NCBI GenBank assembly: GCA_008931825.1
Contig: QXVZ01021568.1
Coordinates: 1-22,916 of the forward strand
Length of the DNA stretch: 22,916 nt
Direction: 5' to 3'
DNA from: Phallusia fumigata
Taxonomy: Eukaryota; Chordata; Ascidiacea; Phlebobranchia; Ascidiidae
The notes below the pieces were generated by a model, which saw nothing but the letters and a program-made list of their open reading frames with translations, made no database searches and was not told the origin of the DNA. Both the position numbers and the translations under genes were made by a program. Each line of letters opens with the position of its first letter. Position 1 is the first letter of the stretch. This document shows positions 11,469 through 21,869 of this stretch, one piece after another.

Positions 11469-14400
11469 ATGAAGGTAGGCTACGTTTTTTTAATCTTTCA
11501 GCCTGTTTTCTAACCGAACGTATTATACTTAACCACCTCATATGCATAGAGATATAAACACAATTCGTTTTCTTCTGATCTTCCAACTTATGAAGTTTCT
11601 GACTTCGATTGCGAAAGTTACCTGGGTTCCGGGTCATATGGTCAGGTTTACTATTATTATCACCGTGAACTTGGGGACGTTGCAGTCAAATCTTTTCCTT
11701 TGCCACAGTCAAAACAGGAGGAATATGACAAACGCCTTGATAAGTATACAGAATATTATATTATACGCCTTATCTGCGCGGAAACAAATGGTCAATGCCG
11801 TTATGTTAGTACACGTTGAGAGGCTAACTCTGTTCAAAAAATTGAAATTTTCCGCATTAACTTCGGCTGAAGTTTTATGCTACTAAACTGTCTTTTATAA
11901 TTTGCTTTGTATGAAAGTAAGCAATTTAACATCTTTATGTATATTTTAGCTCATACAAATGCATTACCTTGTACTTTTTTCAGTGTGATTCGGGAGGCCA
12001 ATGTTCTTAGTGGTATTCTCCACCCGAATATTGTTCAAATACTGGGCCTTGTTGAGTTTCCACAGCACTTTGGAATAGTGATGGAATATGTTGACGGAAA
12101 AACCCTAAAGTATCTTCTTCGCAACCACAACATACAGATTCCTTGGCCAATTTCTTTGCGTATCGTTCAGCAACTCGCGGCGGCTCTTGCTTATTTGCAC
12201 AACTACAGCGGTGGAAGGAAATTTTGTCACGGCGATGTCAAACCGGAAAATATACTCTTTGCCAGAGATCTTACTCTAAAGCTAGCTGACTTTAGTGCTG
12301 CAAGCTTGATCAGGGATACGACCGAGTCACTTGAGGTAGGCTCAAAACTTAAAGCTTGTTTGTTGAGTTGAGTTGAGTTAAGTATATTTTGCTTGGTGAA
12401 AGAAATCGTAGCGACACAAATGCACCAAAACGATTACCAAGCCGGTAATAGTTTCGCAACGTAAAAACGTTATGAAGCGCAAAATAGTGGAGGGCACAAT
12501 TGGTGGATCAAGCTTAAACTCGCTGTTATATTTGTTTGTTTTATTTTATTCTCGATGGGTGGAAAAGGGCCCTAATGCCTAATTTTCACAATAGTTCCAT
12601 CGCTAAAATACCAGCTTCACTGCAGTTCCGTTGGACCATGTTTTATTTGGTTTTTAAATTTGGTGAGAATGAGAACCCACCACCTTGCGAGCACAAGGCA
12701 GTCGCACTATTAGCGACTATATGCGTGTATTGAGGTCCGCTATGACAAAAAAATTACTTCCGATTTTTAGGGGATTGATCGCACAAGGTACATATATATA
12801 TATTTCAGGTTCCAGCAACAAGTCAACACACACATTTTTATGCGGCCCCTGAAGTTCTTAACTGCCCAGAGGAAAAGCGCACTCCACTTGCGGACATGTA
12901 CAGGTTAATGTCGGTTGTTTGTGGTGGATGTGCCAAGTACCGCAATTCACTTCATCGTTTTTACTCCCAGTCAGCCACTATTTTTAAAATTTAATTGAGA
13001 AACTTGGAATTAAGAATAACTAAACGTAACTTCCGGGAACCAGAAAACGTTTCGACAATCGCTGTTGTTTTCATCAGTGCATGACTTGGCGAACCACATT
13101 TTCGTAACTTTAATTCAGTGCATAAACAGATGACTTTCTGGCAGTCATGTTTTTAATCAAGCTCTTAAAGTTCGTATTTTGTGTTTCTAAGACTAATCAG
13201 TTTCAATCTTGGGCAAATCCATAGTCGCTATTTCGGTCTGTTATGCAGTCGAGTGCCATTTTTTTCAACCGTAAGACTGCACTTTTAAAACACTTCGGCC
13301 GCAGCAAAACATATAAGTACAACAACAAGGAAATTACATTAATGCATTTAATTTTATTTTAATACTTTAAGCTTTGGGGTTGTTCTATTGGAAATTATCA
13401 CTCGGCGCCAGTTAGTCGATTCGACAAGATACCTGTCACTTTCTCCCGAATCACCTTTAATGAAAGAAGTAGACAGAGTTGGTGAAAAAATTGCTTCGCA
13501 TACAGACAAGAAAATATTCCTCCTCATTAAAAACCTGATGTTAAACTGCCGCGTTGACAAAGCAGAGGACAGAAAAACATCCCAAAAAGGTGAAACTAAA
13601 AAGCAACAAATGGTGCTTGTAAAATCCCATAAAAGGTACAATTTAAAAGGATTTTATTGCTATTGCAAAAAAGTTGCTTAAAATATTTAGGTTATCAGTG
13701 CATTTTGTCTTGCACATATAATATAGGTTTTCTAATAAGTTGTGTTCGTTTTTATAACTTACCTTTTAGATTGGCCAATCGAATTGAAAACGTTACAATT
13801 TTTTGTGTTACGTCGCAGTTGAAATCGAGGTAAACCTGTTCATGAAACAAATTTCCGGCGCCCTCATTGCACGTGAAACACGAGGTGTGACGCAACAACT
13901 CTTCCCGTCATCGTCACCCCAACGTTTCAGTTTGGAAGCGTCTCGAAACCGGTCCCCGATGTCAACCCGAGTTTGCATCCCTCGTGTAAAAAGTAAATAC
14001 TAATTAAATTGCGAGGCCGTCAACGTTTGCCATGGCACTATCATTCTACATCAGTGGTTAAAAATTATTTGCTTAACGGTCTACCTGCAATTTTTCTTTT
14101 ATGACTTGCCGTCCCATAAAAAATTACCTCAATTAAACTTCACTCGATTACATTTTGCAATGCTTTCTGTGTGCCCCATTTTACGTCAGTTGTTCCTTGT
14201 CACATAACAAAGTAGCATTGCGAGTTGGGCCACAAAAGGCGCAATCAAAGTTGCATCTGAAATGTACATTCAGAATATATCAGTATTCAAGCGATATATC
14301 ATTGACTAAGTGAAACTAAAGACTTACACGTACCCCTAAAATCGCTTCACGGAACCCTAAGGGACCCCGGTCCCCAATTTGGGACCCACTGCTCTAGACC

Positions 14401-15652
14401 CAATAAACTTTTTTACACAGAAATGAATATGCCACTTGCGCTTTTTGCGTTTAGGCTCGTTGCCGCTACTTTTTTTCGGCGAGGTCCCAGTTTCGGGGAA
14501 TCAGAATTTCTGTAAATTAATAATCCTAGATTGTTTATCTTGGAAGCTGTGTCTGCTTACAACTTTGCTGGTGTTTAACGTTGTCCCTCGTCCACATAAA
14601 ACGTGAGGTTGTCACTTATTATTTTTACAAGATGAATCACCACTTGCAATGGTTCAACAAGATCCCGAAGACCAGATCTTGAAGAAAACTGGTGAGACAA
14701 TGTCTAAAGTTTGTCTTGTTTTTGCCCAACGACCTAAATCCCCAATGTTGGTCACACGTTGTAGTAATCAGGTCTACTTTTCTCATCCTATAGCTCCTTC
14801 GGGCCGCTTGTTCCCTTGGCAACAAGACGCCCAAGCGGAATTGTCCACGACAGAGATAAAATTAAATGACAAAATCGAACCGCATGTTCCTTAATTGCGT
14901 TTGCTGTTTTTTTAACAGACGAAATGTTCCGGAATTATGAAGCAGTGAAACACTGCGTTAATGGACCTCGTGAAGAGAAGGAGTGCGAGGCTCTTCTGGG
15001 GAAACTCAATTCCGCGTCACGTCTTTATGATTGTCAGAAGTTTGCGGACGAATGCTTGCATTTGTCCGGGAAAGTCAATTGGAGTAACCTCAGTATAAGG
15101 TTCCTCCATCAGGCTCTTCAGTTCTCTCAAAAGCTTGTAGACCCAAAGAAGAAACTAGAGGCTCTTCACCAATGCACACACCACAGTCTGCAGCTTGTGA
15201 ACAAGCTGGTTGATGAGGCGAGACAAGAGACTGTTACAATGGAGGTGCTACCCTACATTGAAAAAGTTTGTGACATTGTTGGTAATGTTTCAACAAGTGA
15301 CACCCGTGAAAAGGCTCTTAAAACAGCCCTGTGCCAGTCCAACAGGGCCTTCTGCTTATGCAAGCTTGAAAGGTTTCAAGATAGCATTGCAGTTGGCGAA
15401 TTAATCTTTAAAGTATTACGGAAAGGGACTTTCACCCAAGTCGAGATCAACTCAATGTGGTTTATGAGTATGGTTTATGAGGCCTTGGGGTTTTCTTACT
15501 TGAAAATTGGAAACATTGACCCAGCGAAAGGTTACGCTAAAAAAGCAATCAAAGTGGCCGAAAAGGCAACAGACTGGCTTGATGAAGCCACAAAGCAGAT
15601 GCAGATGGCCAAAAATCATAATCTGCTCAGTTCGCTTGAAGAAACACAGTAA
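11469..15652 (+). CDS. Protein kinase with C-terminal TPR/helical region, nine exons
   Basis: Exons: 11469-11474, 11550-11743, 11984-12335, 12809-12903, 13372-13635, 13770-13829, 13931-13992, 14632-14691 and 14919-15652. All phases match and total 608 aa. The kinase domain (about 20-300) has a glycine loop LGSGSYGQV (28-35), VAVK with Lys49, alphaC Glu71 (IREANVL), catalytic loop HGDVKPEN (149-156), DFS instead of DFG (169-171), APE (197-199) and DMYSFGVVLLEIIT (213-). The late motifs look TKL-like (RIPK, IRAK, plant RLCK). After a Lys/Ser-rich linker, residues about 367-608 are alpha-helical with two clear TPRs (about 500-533 with SNRAFCLCKLERFQDSIAV; 552-585 with ALGFSYLKIGNIDPAKGYA). The role is inferred only as a signalling kinase with a protein-binding tail. 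The first exon (MK) is the weakest part. The exon 6 donor decides whether the two halves join: without that splice the frame stops at 13832. Confidence 0.75.
14052..14391. mobile_element. Probable non-autonomous hAT element in a kinase-gene intron
   Basis: The right end reads CAGTGGGTCCCAAAT on the minus strand from 14391 and is followed by ctctagac, which fits the nTCTAGAn target preference of many hAT elements. The left end is placed at CAGTGG (14052), preceded by ttctacat; the two flanks agree at 5 of 8 positions. The inner right part (accccggtccccaatttggg) is typical of hAT subterminal sequence. It is about 340 bp with no transposase frame and lies wholly in the intron 13993-14631. The right end is well supported; the left end is tentative. 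Confidence 0.5.
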
Positions 15653-16326
15653 CAAAACAGTGGTGCTTTTTTCATGCCTTTCGAATGTTGCACCCCACAA
15701 CGTTCGCATCGCAATACAATTGGGACAAAATATTTTTGTCTTGTACCCCCGGCTCAGGGCAAAGCTCGTCACCACTGCGGAAGATGGACTTTTAGGTGCA
15801 GATTTACTCAAAAACTATAACCACTTGAGATGTGGTTCCAGGAAGTCCTGCGCAAACAAAAGATTTAGATGGATACGACATTTTCGGCTGCAACTTTGTT
15901 CAATCCAACAATTGAAAACGTATAAGTGTACATAGATCACAGGCAAATTAGTAGGTTATTATGCATTTTTGAAAAGGTAAAAAACGTCAACAAGGGAGGG
16001 GTTGTTTTTTATTTCATACAACTTGTCCTGATTTTGTTACACCGCATATTTGTGTCCTTATAATGTTTAATCAAAACAGTAATGTCCCAGTGGTTCCAAA
16101 CGATATTTTCACCTATTTAGGCAAAGACCTAACTTCTTTACAGAAACTATACTCTGTGTCTGAAACTGCGTCTGGTAGTTTCTGTAGTTGTTTTATGAAC
16201 GTACATGAAGCAGCTATTTTTTTATAATTGTGTTGTGTGTTGAAGATAAGTAACTTCCTTATCTAATCTCTTTAATTAACACAATAACTCATGTTTGTTT
16301 CATGTATTGTATTCTGTTTGCGCTTT
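15653..16326. other. Convergent 3' spacer between the kinase-TPR and protease genes
   Basis: It holds the 3' flanks of two genes that end toward each other. No canonical AATAAA was seen after the kinase stop; an ATTAAA on the minus strand (16271-16276 in plus coordinates) could serve the protease. A 9 bp inverted repeat, CAGAAACTA/TAGTTTCTG, lies at about 16141-16184. No gene was recognised. Confidence 0.45.
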
Positions 16327-19300
16327 TTAAACGCCAGTTACACCTTGAAACCAGTTCCTGACGGCCGATATTTTAGCGTAACCAACGGGATAGTTGGGGT
16401 TGCAGTTTGATTCGGCCCAGGATGCGATTCCAATAAGAATTGTGTTTCCGTTTCCGTCCTCAACCGTCAATGGACCACCGGAATCACCCTGAAACATCAC
16501 CCGGATTCAGAATTTCAGCACAAAACTCACATTCATTTGTAATTTATGGTTTACAACCTATTTTGTGCTCTCGACTGTGGCTGGATGCTTTAAAAGTGTC
16601 AAAAAACTCAAATCCTTTTTTAAAAAAGTAGTCAACTGGGTGTTGTAGTATTACCATTCTGTTTTTACCAAGACTTTTTAATGTATTTTACTCTGATTGG
16701 ATCAAAACTGGATAAGTAAAGTTAGTTCCTCAAACCTAATAACTGCACAGTTACATTCACTCTTTTGCATTTTTGCACCCCCCCTCCCACAACTTACCAT
16801 GCACGAGCTCACTCCGTTTCCACCAACACACTGCATGCGATCGGTAATAGTAACTGCGTTACCCCATACATTTTGGCAAGCAACCTCCGACACTAGAGGG
16901 ATAGTCGTCCATTGAAGAATTGCTGGAATTTGTTGAACTGCAAAATAAAGGTGTCGAAAGTTAAATTGTGCCATGCCAGGCTGTACACAGGACCAAAGCA
17001 ACACTAAGTCAAAACCGACAATAAACTGGTGTTTTCAACCAGTAAAGGATATCTGGACTTACTCTGTGCAACATGTTGAAAGTTAAGTTGTTTCTTGTTA
17101 GGGACCGCACAGGGGAAAAGTAACATTACGTCAAAACAGACATTAAACTGGTGTTATGGGATCCTAGCATACAGTAACGAACTCAAAGGTCTTGTTGTCT
17201 TGTCAAAAGAGAGGTTAGACCAGTGGTTCCCAACCGGGGAGGAATTTGATGGGTCAAGGGGAGGAATTTCCACTTTATAGTAAAGTTATTCATGATAAGT
17301 GTAGTATTTTTTTTGAGGTAGACCAGGGGTTCCAAACTTCCTTTTATTACTTTTTATCACTACACTACTTGGTCGGGGATGAATGGTTCTAAAAAAGGCA
17401 AAAGGGGAATGCTTCGAAAAAGAATGGGACCTACTGGGCTAGACCATACGCGAGGCCACGTCGCACAATAAAGAAAACAAAGGTGAAATCAAAAAGCAAA
17501 CTTTCGTGCGAAGAAAGATACATCACAGGAATTGTATCGGACAGTACATTCTTTACCTTGGCCATTTGTGTAACCCCATCCGGAAATGGTCCCAGTGGTC
17601 CCAGCGGCAAAAGTCTGACCTTCGTTGGCCATAGTAATCGTGGCAATCTAAAAAACATGCGGAAACGTCTACTACATTAAACCATTTCAGCAAATAGTTA
17701 TGTAAACTAAACATTGCCAAATGTGCTAGCCGTAAACCGGTAAACATTAATTTCCCGAAAGATAAAATAAATAAACAAAAATATAAATATCCGTTTTAAC
17801 TTCTATGAGCCTCCCAGATTAGCGATGGTCTTGCGATGTGCATCAAACTTACGTTGGCAGAGTTAAGGGATGCAGATTGAGCGAGTTCGACTACAGCGTA
17901 ATCGTAGTCGAAGGGGATTTCATTGTATTGAGGATGTGGGATAAAGTTAGATGCACTGATTACTGCTTCGGTACTCTGGTAAGCGATTCCACCGATGCCA
18001 ACTGTCACAAAGCTGAAATACACATGAAGCAAAGTTTGTGTTTGTTACCGATGAGGACAATCTGTAACATGTAGTTGTGTGGCTGCAACTTGTTCGTAAG
18101 TTTCAATTCGGACCTTTTTGCTGGGTTGCTGTTGACAGCGAAGGGGTTCGAATTGCAATGTAACTTACTCTTGTAATATAAAGACACAAATGTTATTGGC
18201 AACGTAAAATTTCCAGTTAAAGTACTAGAACGATTTGCCTATATGCCTTTTTTTTAGGATTTTTACTAGTGTTTACTTTGTTGTGAATAAACCTGGCAGA
18301 CTTTAACATTTTTGCTCAAACACCGGCTCGAAAAACAAAGAAGGATTTAGTTTCAAACAGATAGATACCGAATCAAAAAGAGCGTGTGCATCAAATATGT
18401 AATTTTAATCCTCCTTTTGCGTGTCTTTTTTATATTGCGACAAAGCACTTTAGCCCCGATGACAGAATTTACTGCCCTGACGAAGGTGGTCGGTGTAGCG
18501 CAAGGAAACAGGAGAGTTGTCAAACGTTTTTAACCGGTGAGCGATCACAATTTTCGCAACGCACGTAAAAAACTTTACCTTAACTGGCAGTGAGCAGCTG
18601 ACACAACATACTTATCCGAGATCAACGAACCGCCGCAAAAATGTCTTCCAAATTGTTGAAGAGAAACCTAAAAAGCGTAAGATGTTTAATTCAACCCTGC
18701 TTTAAACAACAGTTGCTGTATAATACACGATGGCTTCTAAAGCAGATATTCCGAACATTTTTTCACGTCCCCCCTCCCGCCATGGAAATTACTAATCAAT
18801 TCTCAAAAAACCCTTGAGTAATTTTCGGAAAGTAATTATTGTTGTCATGTTCGAATAACAAACCTCAAACCCCCTAGGAACAGATCGTGTACCCATTAGG
18901 GTAACGGGTACCCCTGGTTGAGAACCCCTGTGGTAGAGTGTGATCGAATAATGCTGGATGGGTGAGCTCTTGGTCAAATGGTCCAAGCCGCTCGACTCTT
19001 AAACAAACATGAAAAAAACCTGAACAGGATTTGTCCTCGGAAACGTTCCGGGTTTAACCCGGAAACAATTTCACCAGGATTTAGTGCCAATTGAATTAAA
19101 ACTGATAATTGCTACTTTATAGACCCCTACAGAGGCCGCATGGGACACAAAATGGTTACGTTATTGTGTTGTATACCTGCCATGGAAATTGGCCGGGAGC
19201 TGCGTTTGATCCTCCGACGACACGAGTTTGGAAACTTTGACTTGGTCGCAGTTTATCTGCACATGCACGTGTGATTGGTTATTGGAATAAAAGAAAAAAA

Positions 19301-19649
19301 AATTAGGATGTTGCTGTTAGTGCGCATGCGCAAAAGTCGCCTACATCGTAATGTTTGTGCTTATCTGCGTCTACTCCACTGCGCATGCCCACCAGTTGTT
19401 TTTTACTTCAAAACCAATAAGATAACTGCAGGAGAACTTAAATAAATATGGCGAAGATAACCTAATCAAATGTAACCTCATATACAAGTTCCCATGTTTT
19501 TTCTTCAACATTATTAGGTTTGTTAATTACGTTTACACCGCCACTACACCACTGTTAAATAATTTAGACGCACACTTATAACTTTACGTATACTTACGAA
19601 CTGGAGTGGAGGAGGCAAGAGCCAAGCACGCAAACAGATAGAACAACAT
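16327..19649 (-). CDS. Secreted chymotrypsin-like serine protease, complete, seven exons
   Basis: Minus-strand exons: 19598-19649, 19177-19256, 18579-18667, 17853-18012, 17557-17647, 16798-16937 and 16327-16488. They give 257 aa. A signal peptide ([14 protein letters not shown]) leads to a short propeptide and the activation site R29|VVGG. The catalytic triad is complete: His70 in VVSAAHC, Asp111 in [10 protein letters not shown] and Ser207 in SSCMGDSGGP. The residue equivalent to chymotrypsin 189 is Ser, so this is chymotrypsin- or elastase-like rather than trypsin-like; position 216 appears to be Ala and 226 Val. Cys pairs equivalent to 42-58, 168-182 and 191-220 are present; those for 1-122 and 136-201 are absent. 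Family S1A, probably digestive or extracellular. A TATA-like CATAAAAGG lies about 120 bases upstream of the ATG (19770-19778, plus coordinates). A paralogue lies upstream on the same strand. Confidence 0.93.
17221..17436. mobile_element. hAT-type MITE, 216 bp, with target-site duplication
   Basis: The left end is CAGTGGTTCCCAACC and the right end, read inward on the minus strand, is CAGTAGGTCCCATTC (11 of 15 matching). The flanking 8-mers are ggttagac (17213-17220) and ggctagac (17437-17444), 7 of 8 identical, as expected for an aged hAT target duplication. It has no coding capacity. A further hAT-like end, CAGGGGTTCC, begins at 17324 after aggtagac, suggesting a nested or composite insertion. 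It lies in the intron 16938-17556 of the protease gene. Confidence 0.75.
18668..19176 (-). other. Protease intron 2, carrying one hAT-like end
   Basis: On the minus strand, CAGGGGTTCTCAACC starts at 18930 and continues into a GGGGTACCC-type subterminal sequence typical of hAT elements. The 8-mer outside it is tggtagag. No matching left end or target duplication was found between the exon edge at 18667 and 18750, so this is probably a degraded copy. Confidence 0.45.
19257..19597 (-). promoter_or_regulatory. Promoter-like motif cluster inside protease intron 1
   Basis: Within about 120 bases there are two inverted CCAAT boxes (ATTGG at 19274-19278 and 19281-19285), a perfect 12-base NRF-1 palindrome TGCGCATGCGCA (19321-19332) and a second near-match TGCGCATGCCCA (19380-19391). 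This combination is typical of housekeeping promoters and unexpected in a secreted protease intron. The motifs are seen directly; promoter or enhancer activity is inference. Confidence 0.4.
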
Positions 19650-21869
19650 CTTGGTAATCTTGTTAGTTTCCTACTGTAACTACAAGAGACAATGTTCCGC
19701 ATAACGAAGCGCGGTGGAATTATAGCAAAAATAGAACAGGTGGATTTGTTCCCATAGCGTGACATAGCCTTTTATGGTCGCGGCGTACGTTATGGATATA
19801 CTTAGACCCTCCGTAGTTAAAGGTTCTAAACGTGTTTACGTACATAACTTTGGGAAAGCGTTCCTTGTTAATCGTACAATCAACTATGCAGGCGCTTTCG
19901 AAAAATCGTTCGAGTCAGACGAAAATTGAATGGATAACCAAAAATACTTTCAACACGTAGAAACTAAAAAAATGCCAAGGATTGCTGGTAAATGTGCACT
20001 GAGTTGTACATCGGGCATGTTCTGCCGAAAACAGGGCATGTACAGCAGCGCAGTCCGCGTCGGAACATGGAAACATTGTTTTGCCCAATCAATGAAAAAA
20101 AACGCATGTGTTTTTTGGGAAACGAACTTGTGCAGGAAAAATCTTTGTGCAACCCGAAATACGTGGTATATGCTGGCAGTGGCCAACTAATTGGTTTTAA
20201 AAACAATTTAATGTATTCAGGCATTTGTTTGTTGTCAACTTCAGGGACGGTATTATTATTGCGCCTTGTACATAGTGAAGCTCTTATCCGGGCGTTGGTA
20301 TCTGCTCATGTGAACTATACCATCTGCTTACTGCGTAAACGCGTCTATTTCAAGCTAAAGAGTTGAGTGTTTGCTAATAGGGTTTGTCTGGGCGTCAGAA
20401 TAGGTATTTTGGGACTGATGTGGTTCTATCCAGCATTAGATAGCGTGCGACGGGCACCTGTAGAGGAGATATGACAAACATGCCGCGGAAAAGTAAAACA
20501 ACATTGACCCTCTAAATTTATCACTAAACTTTTCCGCTTTCCGTAAATTTATACTTCTCGACTTCTTGGTAGCGTTTCTTAACGGAAGTTTCTTAAACTC
20601 GTACAAAATGTTTATTTGCTGTATAGTGAATACATGAACGCACTGATAATGACAACAACCATCGTTGAAACGTTTTCATTTATTGCTTTATTATGCAGCT
20701 CAGCGAAAAATCTATTATTTGAACTGCCTAAAATATTTGTGGTGCCCAGTAACCTTGTACTAAGCAACTTGGGTCATTTAACGAGAGATTTAAATTTAAT
20801 GGAAGAATTTTGGTTTTAGAGACGTTGGAGGATAAAGAAGGCAAATAGGCCATATATTTCCAGAACTCGAACAAGTTTTATATCGACAGCTAGCCAATTA
20901 TTATGGGGTAATGGCGGGGAAAATGGAAATATGTAATTGAAAAAACTAAACACCCCCTAACCCCTTAAAACTCGATCGTGCATGTTGTACTATTTGTTGT
21001 AGGTTTGTGAGCGTCGGTGGTTGAAAAGGCATCAACACGGAAAAGTGTTGAGAATTTTATATCCTGCAATCTTGGTGCGTCCGTGGGACATGTTTATTGT
21101 TTGAATTTTGGAAAAAGAATTTTGTGTAAGGGAAAATCTCCGACGACTTAAAAATCACATACTACGTATATATGCACGTTAATCATAGTATACTGGGTAT
21201 ACACCCTTTTGTAGCAAAGCCCTTTTATTTGTTTTTATTATAATCAATTAGCGTGTATTTTTCTTTTGTTGGAAATACTTTTCGAGTTTGTTTGTTTACT
21301 TACTCAACCATAAACAGTTTTTTAATTGCTGAAGTACGTAAAGTCGCCAGACTCGTTTTGTACACAACCGGACCCTTACCTATAATGCCAGTTCAATCAC
21401 ATTGTGCTGTTTGTTTTAGGTTTTTGTTTTACTAAGAACAAAGTCCTTAAAAACGTGCTTGTGTTAATTTAAAAAAATACCTATTGTTTTTTTTTGCTTG
21501 GATTTGAATTGCAGTTTCAACCCCAGGCGCAAGACAAAGGCCAATAGTTACATCAAAACTAACGAGAACGTCTTTCGTGTTTGCGTTTTCTATGCGTCTA
21601 ATTGCAAATGGGCGAAACTCTGTGCTGGACGAAACTTGTGAACATGCCTTAATTGCTGTGAAAGAATAAAGAGTTTTCGATTGTTTTTGTCCACAAGGCC
21701 TAATACGGCCTGGCATTACCTCAATTCTCATATTTGTTTTATGGTTTAGGCCGATGTTGCTAACCCCATGCCCAAAGCAAATACCTGAGCGATGCGCGAA
21801 ATTCTTTGCAGCATGTTTTTTTATTATCATGCACATATGCGCAATCGCACAAATCACGTGATTGCGTTA
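19650..21869. other. Spacer between the two protease genes
   Basis: This 2.2 kb separates the 5' end of the complete protease (19649) from the 3' end of its paralogue (21870). It must contain the promoter of the complete gene (TATA-like sequence at 19770-19778, minus). Open frames at 19930-20366, 20616-20819 and 21447-21857 show no recognisable domain. Two GGGCATGT repeats lie at 20013-20043. No tRNA or other RNA gene was recognised. Confidence 0.5.

Noticed and set aside
14649..14894. 81-codon frame running past the kinase-TPR exon 8
   Set aside because: Only 14632-14691 is kept: a good GTGAGA donor ends it, and its phase matches the exon at 14919.
15452..15811. 119-codon minus-strand frame opposite the TPR exon
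   Set aside because: It is antisense shadow of the TPR-coding strand.
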